Positions 1 to 4,556 of a stretch of DNA of 13,108 nt are shown here, one piece after another; the stretch's first letter is position 1; every line of letters starts with the position of its first letter. The notes under the pieces were generated by a model. That model saw only the letters and a program-made list of their open reading frames with translations. It was not told where the DNA came from and did no database searches. Origin of the DNA: DAOTXL01 sp034434895. GTDB taxonomy: Bacteria; Chloroflexota; Anaerolineae; JAAYZQ01. Location: contig DAOTYI010000212.1 of the NCBI GenBank assembly GCA_034434895.1, positions 1 through 13,108 of the forward strand. The letters run 5' to 3'. Both the position numbers and the translations under genes were made by a program.

Positions 1-1245
1 GATCAAGAGGCCGCTGCCGGGAAGGTACTGGTCGTACCCGTTGGGGATGGCGTTCTGCTGGCGGTTCTCGACCAGGAAATACTCCTGCGAGCGCAACCCG
101 GTGCTCTTGAAGCGCAGGACGGTGTCGGGGGTCGTCTCGGCCGGGGCCAGACAGAGGTTGCTCATCGGGTTCATAACCAGAGTGGCGTTATCCCAGCCCA
201 GGAGAATGCGGCTCCAGGCTTCCGGCCAGGCCGGGGAGGAGCCGTCGGTGACCCACAGGCCGAGGAACGAGTTCCACTTGGCCGGCCCGTTCCAGTCGCC
301 ATAGGACATCAGCCCCCACTGGCCGATGCCGGCGGAGGAGTAGTCCAGGTCATACAGGTCGGGCAGGCCGAAGAGGCCGTGGGCCACTTCGTGGCAGAGG
401 ACGCCGATGGTCATGTCGGTCGTGCCGGGGCCGATCAGGCCGGGCTCCAGGTACTCCGGGACGGTGACATACCGGTCCACCAGTACGCCATCGAGCGTCG
501 GTGGGGTACCGCCCATCCAGGAGATGTAGGAGGCATGGGACTGGATGTGGTTGGGGTTCGTGCTCCACTCGGCTCCCGTGCCGGCGTGGATGACAAGAAG
601 GGAGTCTATAGCGCCATCGCCGTCGTTGTCATAGTTGGCAAAGTTAACCAGGGGGTCCACCTGCCCGATGGCCTCGACCACGTAGCCGGCCGCATTCTGC
701 GGGAAGGTGTTGCCCATGCCGTACTGATTGTTGGCGTAATAGGCCATGGTCTGCCAGGCATGCTGCCAGCCGGTGGTGCTGGGCAGGTTGACAGTGGCGA
801 TGGTGACAGTACTGCGGGTGACCTCGTCGTAATAGTCGCGCACCGAGCCCCGCCCGCTGACCGGTGCGGCAAAGACCAGGTTGTCCAGGACGGTCAGGTT
901 GGTCACCGTGCCAGGGGTGCCGCTAAAGTCAACCAGAATGGCCAGCAGGTTGACAGTACCCTGGAGCTTCCGAGGTTTGACCGGCGAGGGAGAGGTCTTG
1001 AACCGATCCAGGCGGGGGAGGGGCTGTCCCTTCTTTTTCAAATACTCGATCACCTGAGGGGGGGACGAGACGATAGAGGTCACCCGGCCTGTGCCCTGGA
1101 GGTCAGACAGGCTGGCTGCCAGGGAGGCCGGCCCGGAATCAGGGGCCAGGTTGCCCTCTGACCGACCGATGGCCGACGGGATGGACAACATCGCCAGGAC
1201 AAGGCACAGGGTGCCAGACAGGCGGACAACACAATAGAGGTTCAT
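1..1245 (-). CDS. Secreted M6-family metalloprotease (immune inhibitor A-like), 3' end outside window
   Basis: Zinc-dependent endopeptidase of the M6 type, expected to be exported and to degrade extracellular protein. The first 415 codons are visible and the frame runs off the window edge. Residues 1-30 form a signal peptide (short start, hydrophobic LCLVLAML core, small residues near the cut). From about residue 95 comes the typical M6 start (LLAILVDFSG), then an acidic Ca-binding-like loop NYDNDGDG near 204-211 followed by VIHAG. The zinc site is HEVAHGLFGLPDLYD, with H285, E286 and H289 as HExxH and D296/D299 downstream; then GIGQWGLMSYGDWNG. The start is ATG at 1245, preceded by GAGGAGG at good spacing. 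No promoter of its own is visible in the 222 bases upstream, so it may rely on read-through from the DUF3782-like gene. C-terminal domains cannot be judged. Confidence 0.92.
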   Translation of the reverse strand, partial: MNLYCVVRLSGTLCLVLAMLSIPSAIGRSEGNLAPDSGPASLAASLSDLQGTGRVTSIVSSPPQVIEYLKKKGQPLPRLDRFKTSPSPVKPRKLQGTVNLLAILVDFSGTPGTVTNLTVLDNLVFAAPVSGRGSVRDYYDEVTRSTVTIATVNLPSTTGWQHAWQTMAYYANNQYGMGNTFPQNAAGYVVEAIGQVDPLVNFANYDNDGDGAIDSLLVIHAGTGAEWSTNPNHIQSHASYISWMGGTPPTLDGVLVDRYVTVPEYLEPGLIGPGTTDMTIGVLCHEVAHGLFGLPDLYDLDYSSAGIGQWGLMSYGDWNGPAKWNSFLGLWVTDGSSPAWPEAWSRILLGWDNATLVMNPMSNLCLAPAETTPDTVLRFKSTGLRSQEYFLVENRQQNAIPNGYDQYLPGSGLLI

Positions 1246-1467
1246 GCACACCTCCTCATACAACGTGGTTCGAGGTGGGGTGCCAGCCCACCGTCCACCT
1301 GACCTGTTCAGGAATCTCTGGCATCCTGGGAGCTGGCCCAGGGAGACAGCCTTGCACTCCCGGCAAGGCTGGAACGGCGACACCCACCAGGCTGCCATCT
1401 ATGAAGGTGAAGAGAGGATGGGTTTGTAGAAAGGTTTGGGATTATCGGGCGTGCAGGCCGCTGCCCC
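1246..1467. other. Non-coding gap with a perfect 9-bp hairpin
   Basis: Gap between two minus-strand genes. It holds CAGCCTTGC (1347-1355) and its exact reverse complement GCAAGGCTG (1363-1371) around a 7-nt loop. No T-tract follows on either strand, so it is not a classical intrinsic terminator. It could be an RNA processing or attenuation hairpin, or a dispersed palindromic repeat. Short open frames here lack ribosome binding sites and family features. Confidence 0.5.
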
Positions 1468-2118
1468 TCAAAAGGTCCTGAGGACAAAGCCGGGGGTATT
1501 CAACACCTCCATCACATCCTCGCCAAAGCCCAGGACGATCACCCCCAGCTTTTCACCGGAGCGCACAACACTCTCATCCACATACAGGGAGGCAATGGCC
1601 CCAATAAACTTCTTGTCCGCATATTCGGGAAAGAATTCGCGGGCCTGCGGCAGTTGTTCCACAAACTCTTCCACATGCTTCGGAGACAGGCGGCTCCTGG
1701 TCTCATTGATCAGAACATACTCGCCACAGACTGCAACGACATCGAACTCTCGCTCCCGGCTTCGGTCGGCGGGATGCACCCTCCGCACCCGCACCGCCGA
1801 ACTCTCCATGCGGTCGCCAGGACAGCCCACCGTCTCTCGCAGGATGCGGGGAATGCTGGGTGCAACCAGGTCTTCGGCCATCGTCCCCATCTTGTTGGCC
1901 AACTCCCCCCACTTCCTGTTCATCTCGATCTTGAATTCGCGCATCTCAGCCTTGAATTCGCGCATCTCCCACGAAAGTTGATCGAGATTCCGCTGGGTAT
2001 TCTCGATCTGGCGCTGGGTATTCTCGATCTGGCGATCCACCCGATCGATGGTGCGCCATACCTCGGCCATCATGGCTTCCAGGTTGGTGACGCGCTGCGC
2101 GACCGTCGTGTCATACAT
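1468..2118 (-). CDS. DUF3782-like protein: coiled coil plus PD-(D/E)XK nuclease-like domain
   Basis: 216-residue protein of the coiled-coil/nuclease-fold type found in many copies in thermophilic bacteria, cyanobacteria and archaea; its cellular role is not established. Residues 5-75 form a heptad-like coiled coil with short internal duplications (QIENTQR twice, EMREFK twice), mirrored by 21-bp duplications in the DNA. Residues 76-216 hold the conserved core: a Glu helix (E82), EFDVVAVCGEYVLINETRS with D126 and E139, then FFPEY and GVIVLGFGEDVMEVLN. The fold's usual E-x-K ends here as E139-T-R141, so lysine is replaced by arginine, which may weaken or abolish cleavage. The ATG at 2118 follows GGAGGGGAG and lies about 25 nt from a predicted transcription start, so the start is secure. 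Confidence 0.85.
   Translation of the reverse strand: MYDTTVAQRVTNLEAMMAEVWRTIDRVDRQIENTQRQIENTQRNLDQLSWEMREFKAEMREFKIEMNRKWGELANKMGTMAEDLVAPSIPRILRETVGCPGDRMESSAVRVRRVHPADRSREREFDVVAVCGEYVLINETRSRLSPKHVEEFVEQLPQAREFFPEYADKKFIGAIASLYVDESVVRSGEKLGVIVLGFGEDVMEVLNTPGFVLRTF
1930..1968 (-). repeat. 21-bp-period tandem duplication inside the coiled coil
   Basis: An 18-bp core (reading ttgaattcgcgcatctc on the plus strand) occurs twice at a 21-bp period. It keeps frame and duplicates the E-M-R-E-F-K heptad at residues 51-63 of the DUF3782-like protein. A weaker third copy precedes it. Confidence 0.85.
1991..2032 (-). repeat. Two perfect 21-bp tandem units inside the coiled coil
   Basis: Positions 1991-2011 and 2012-2032 are identical 21-bp units. 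They add exactly seven residues each (one heptad, QIENTQR) to the coiled coil. Identical codons suggest a recent slippage duplication rather than old convergent heptads. Confidence 0.9.
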
Positions 2119-2148
2119 TGCTCCCCTCCACCTGCCGGGCCCGCTGAT

Positions 2149-2177
2149 ATTATACCATACAACCCCCTGGGCTTCAA
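2149..2177 (-). promoter_or_regulatory. Sigma-70-type promoter for the DUF3782-like gene
   Basis: On the minus strand TTGAAG (2172-2177) is followed after 17 bp by a perfect TATAAT (2149-2154) with a TGG extension just upstream (extended -10). Transcription would start near 2142, about 25 nt before the ATG at 2118. It lies in the 88-bp gap after the membrane-protein gene, so the DUF3782-like gene has its own promoter. Confidence 0.75.
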
Positions 2178-2206
2178 GTCGAGGGGTGCTCTCCCGTCGT
2201 GCGCCC

Positions 2207-3151
2207 TTATGGTTTCGGACCCTTGTCCACCGCCACCGGCCTGCCGTTTTTCAGGCCGATGTAATACTGGCCGGTCAAATAATCCCGGTACAGGCCCACA
2301 ACCTGGGTCGTGACGGTGAAGGTATAATCACCGCCCAGGAAGGTGACCCTGCCCTGGAACGACCGCTCGCTGCGCCCGCCGGCCGGCACGGCCGGGTCGG
2401 GCCAGCGCACGTCGAGGCCGGTGCCCTGGGCGCGCTGCTGCCCCATCTGAGCCAGGACCGTCACATCGCACCGGCACCACGGTTTCTTGTCGTACACCCG
2501 CTCAAACACGGTGACATGGTCCCATACTTCACAGTCCGACAGGTAAACCTCGACCTCCTGGCTCGTGTTCTGCGGGTCGTCCACCCAGACGGTATAGTTG
2601 GTGAGCGTGCAACGGTCCCTGTCCAGCTCCTCTACACGAATGTAATGGAGATTCTCCTGCCACCAATCATCGGATTTGAGCTCCGTCACAACAAAGGCGG
2701 TACCCTGGGCCTCGTATACCTTCTGGTACGTCTCCTCGTAGTAGATATTGTAGGCGTACTCCTGGTATTCATCCACCTTTTTGTCGTGGTAGGTGGTGCT
2801 GTCTTTCATGAGGCAGGAGCCAGGCTGCACCTTACAGGCCGGGTCGTTGGTGCAATCCTCTTGCCACCGTTCCTCGCTCTTGACCTGGGGGCCGAACACC
2901 GTGGTGACAGTCATCCACTCGCCGTTGGCCCGTGTGGCCTCGACCCACTCCCTGGTTCTCCCCCGGAACAGGGTGGTCGAGAGCAGGATCAACGCCAGAC
3001 AGACAAAGGCGCCGACGAGGAGGCCGATGATCGGGATCCGTCGGCCGGGTGGGACGGGCGCTGTAACGCCGGGGGCCGGTTCCGCCGGAGTTGACGGCCC
3101 CTGTCCTCCGGCAGGCGGTTGCTCTTTCTGACGGATACGCCCGGTTTTCAT
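2207..3151 (-). CDS. Single-pass membrane protein with Cys-containing outer domain, unknown function
   Basis: 314 residues; I do not recognise a named family. Residues 1-38 are a Pro/Gly-rich, positively charged, probably cytoplasmic segment. Residues 39-61 form one transmembrane helix (IPIIGLLVGAFVCLALILL), followed by RGR. Residues 64-314 would lie outside the cell: many aromatic and acidic residues (EEYQ/YYEE-like stretches), a Cys cluster C100/C106/C113 in DCTNDPACKVQPGSC, and further cysteines including a WCRC motif, which suggests disulfides or metal binding. The C-terminal part (ERSFQGRVTFLGGDYTFTV) looks like a beta-sandwich. The ATG overlaps the stop of the zinc-ribbon gene as ATGA, so the two are translationally coupled and probably act together. 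A sensor or anchored partner of the zinc-ribbon protein is an inference only. Confidence 0.8.
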   Translation of the reverse strand: MKTGRIRQKEQPPAGGQGPSTPAEPAPGVTAPVPPGRRIPIIGLLVGAFVCLALILLSTTLFRGRTREWVEATRANGEWMTVTTVFGPQVKSEERWQEDCTNDPACKVQPGSCLMKDSTTYHDKKVDEYQEYAYNIYYEETYQKVYEAQGTAFVVTELKSDDWWQENLHYIRVEELDRDRCTLTNYTVWVDDPQNTSQEVEVYLSDCEVWDHVTVFERVYDKKPWCRCDVTVLAQMGQQRAQGTGLDVRWPDPAVPAGGRSERSFQGRVTFLGGDYTFTVTTQVVGLYRDYLTGQYYIGLKNGRPVAVDKGPKP

Positions 3152-3795
3152 CGCTCCCTCCCCTCCCCATAGCGGTCCTGTTGGCCTGATGGGGGGGGTG
3201 TTTGCAGCCGTGAGCGCCGCTCCCGGATGTCGGGGCGCCGCAACTGGCGCTCAGGCTTCAGGCTGCACAGCCAGTCGTGGACCTGGGGCAGAGCGTTAGC
3301 CCGGCGGGCCACCCACAGCGCTTCCCGGATCTTGTGCGGCACTGCTGCGCCGGGCAATTGGGTTGCATCGCTGACGCCGATCTGCCGGACCAACTGCTGA
3401 AGCTGGTCCAGGCTGCGCACATTCTGGCAGGCATAGACATAGGTCAGATACAGGTTATCGGCCGGTGGCTGGGGCAAGGGGGGATAACCCTGTGGAAAGC
3501 GAAAGTCGTACAGAAAACGGGACACCTCGGCCACGCGGCCCTGCTCCTCCAGTTGTCGGACCATCATCTCGATCTTGCCCGCTTCGTCATCCATCTCGGC
3601 CAGGGGATGCCAGTCCACATCCAGGGCAAAGCAGATCGTGTTGAAATCTTCGACCCCCAGGCTCATGCCGAGCAACTGGTCGCGCAGGGCGGCTGCCGCA
3701 CCGGTCAGTTCCGGGCGGGCCAGGTCGGTGCCGCAGTACAGGCACTCGCGGGCGTAATCCGGGTTCTGTGCCCCACAATTTGGGCATTGGATCAT
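3148..3795 (-). CDS. Zinc-ribbon protein with two putative effector-associated (death-like) adaptor domains
   Basis: 215 residues. A zinc ribbon opens the protein: C4-x2-C7-x10-C18-x2-C21. Residues ~37-100 (from LRDQLLG to LYDFR) have the pattern of small helical effector-associated domains: a leucine-rich helix, FNTICFALDVDW, then GK, a charged helix with LEEQGR, and a closing FLYDFR-type end. Residues ~128-181 (LQQLVRQIGV, LPG, KIREALWVARRANALPQ, WLCSLKP) repeat the same outline. In known families such domains join proteins of NTP-dependent conflict systems by homotypic contact; here this is pattern recognition, not a search result. A basic, probably disordered tail follows. I chose ATG 3795 because AGGAGG precedes it and the zinc ribbon starts at once; a longer frame to 3852 lacks support. 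First gene of a unit with the membrane protein. Confidence 0.8.
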   Translation of the reverse strand: MIQCPNCGAQNPDYARECLYCGTDLARPELTGAAAALRDQLLGMSLGVEDFNTICFALDVDWHPLAEMDDEAGKIEMMVRQLEEQGRVAEVSRFLYDFRFPQGYPPLPQPPADNLYLTYVYACQNVRSLDQLQQLVRQIGVSDATQLPGAAVPHKIREALWVARRANALPQVHDWLCSLKPERQLRRPDIRERRSRLQTPPPSGQQDRYGEGRER

Positions 3796-3930
3796 CTTGT
3801 TCCTCCTGAATCGCTGGTCATTGCCTGAAAAGCTCTCGAAAGTGCATGACACTCCCAGAAAATACGGGGCACCATGTGCAACTTATTTTCCAGAGCCATT
3901 TGGAGCCCTTTGGGGCTTGCGATCGGACTG

Positions 3931-3954
3931 CCCCTCCCCCCTGCCCCCCTCCCC
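3931..3954 (-). other. G-quadruplex-prone tract
   Basis: On the minus strand four G-runs of 4, 6, 6 and 4 are separated by loops of only A, CA and A, a textbook arrangement for a stable G-quadruplex. It sits ~135 nt upstream of the zinc-ribbon start codon, possibly in the transcribed leader. It is followed by a perfect GCCGC-TTC-GCGGC hairpin (3958-3970). Confidence 0.5.
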
Positions 3955-4004
3955 GCTGCCGCTTCGCGGCGCGGAGAAGGGGAAATTGAGCGGGCCATCC
4001 CTTA

Positions 4005-4106
4005 GAGCCAGTCTGAAAAGCTTACCACAAAGACACAAAGGAAACGAATAAAAAGCGCATGGTGCCCTTGGTATCCTTTGTGTCCTGGTGGTTTTCAGAC
4101 AAGCTC
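4005..4106. repeat. Inverted-repeat (MITE-like) element, copy 1
   Basis: 102-bp element whose two halves are imperfect reverse complements. The ends are GAGC-nn-GTCTGAAAA and TTTTCAGAC-nn-GCTC; further in, ACCAC/GTGGT and GACACAAAGGA/TCCTTTGTGTC pair. It has no coding capacity. A second, diverged copy lies at 4421-4514, which shows that it is a repeat family and not a single hairpin. It lies upstream of the zinc-ribbon gene, perhaps inside its leader. Confidence 0.8.
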
Positions 4107-4137
4107 CTGTGGCCTTGTGTTGTGCTGACAGATAACC

Positions 4138-4167
4138 ATTATAACACACCTCGCTGCCATTAGCCAA
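4138..4167 (-). promoter_or_regulatory. Possible promoter for the zinc-ribbon/membrane-protein unit
   Basis: On the minus strand TTGGCT (4162-4167) is followed after 18 bp by a perfect TATAAT (4138-4143). If used, it gives a leader of about 335 nt that contains repeat copy 1 and the G-rich tract. No better minus-strand promoter was seen nearer the gene. The 110-bp element inserted a few bases upstream of the -35 box would have displaced any older upstream control sites. Confidence 0.4.
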
Positions 4168-4173
4168 TTGTCA

Positions 4174-4305
4174 CCGGCGACTGGTGTTCGAAGCAGAAGG
4201 ACTGGGCATCCCCCCCCTGCTCCCGCCAGGTCTGTGACCTGGCGGCCCCCCGCCGAGCGATGGGGTGCCCCACGCCCATGTTCTGCTTCGAACACCGGCG
4301 ACTGG
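4174..4305. mobile_element. 110-bp MITE-like insertion with 14-bp TIRs and 11-bp target duplication
   Basis: The element proper is 4185-4294. It starts TGTTCGAAGCAGAA and ends with the exact reverse complement TTCTGCTTCGAACA. Immediately outside, CCGGCGACTGG is present on both sides (4174-4184 and 4295-4305) as a perfect direct repeat, the mark of a transposition target duplication. There is no open frame for a transposase, so it would be mobilised in trans. Inside, CCGCCAGGTC-TGT-GACCTGGCGG (4223-4245) is a perfect 10-bp hairpin, and flanking C-rich and G-rich stretches let the whole element fold into one long hairpin. The perfect ends and perfect target repeat suggest that insertion was recent. 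The parent transposase family cannot be named from here. Confidence 0.75.
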
Positions 4306-4556
4306 CGCAACAGGACACAGATGAAAGCGGATTCAAGGGAAAACCATCGTACCCGGTCATCCGTCGAATCGGTGACCCTTGTCCCGCGCAGGGGAACTTT
4401 CAGGTCCCCTGGAACGTCTGAGAACCTGTCTGAAAAGTCTACCACCAAGGCGCACAAGACAAAGAAATGAGGAGAAATTTCCTTCATGTCCCTGGTGGTT
4501 TTCAGACCGGCTCTAAAGGGCAAAGCCCCAGGGCTTCTGACTATCGGGGAGAGAGG
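4306..4556 (+). other. Upstream region of the penicillin-binding protein gene
   Basis: Besides repeat copy 2, this stretch holds a hairpin AGGGGA/TCCCCT (around 4390-4410) and a small perfect hairpin AAGCCC-CA-GGGCTT (4523-4536) just before the ribosome binding site. I see no convincing plus-strand -35/-10 pair. Together with 3796-4305 this makes about 760 bases with no gene. Confidence 0.5.
4421..4514. repeat. Inverted-repeat (MITE-like) element, copy 2
   Basis: 94-bp relative of the 4005-4106 element: AGAACC-GTCTGAAAA at the left and TTTTCAGAC-GGCTCT at the right, with inner CTACCACC / GGTGG arms. The centre has diverged from copy 1. It ends 42 bp before the ATG of the penicillin-binding protein gene, so it lies in that gene's leader or promoter region. 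Confidence 0.8.

Noticed and set aside
379..1161. 260-codon open frame on the plus strand
   Set aside because: It is antisense to the M6 protease, whose signal peptide, zinc site and ribosome binding site are clear.
2048..3094. 348-codon open frame on the plus strand
   Set aside because: It runs opposite two minus-strand genes with overlapping-operon structure, promoter and ribosome binding sites; no domain is visible in it.
4467..4556. 30-residue N-terminal extension of the penicillin-binding protein
   Set aside because: These codons come from the repeat element at 4421-4514, and the ATG at 4557 has the better ribosome binding site.
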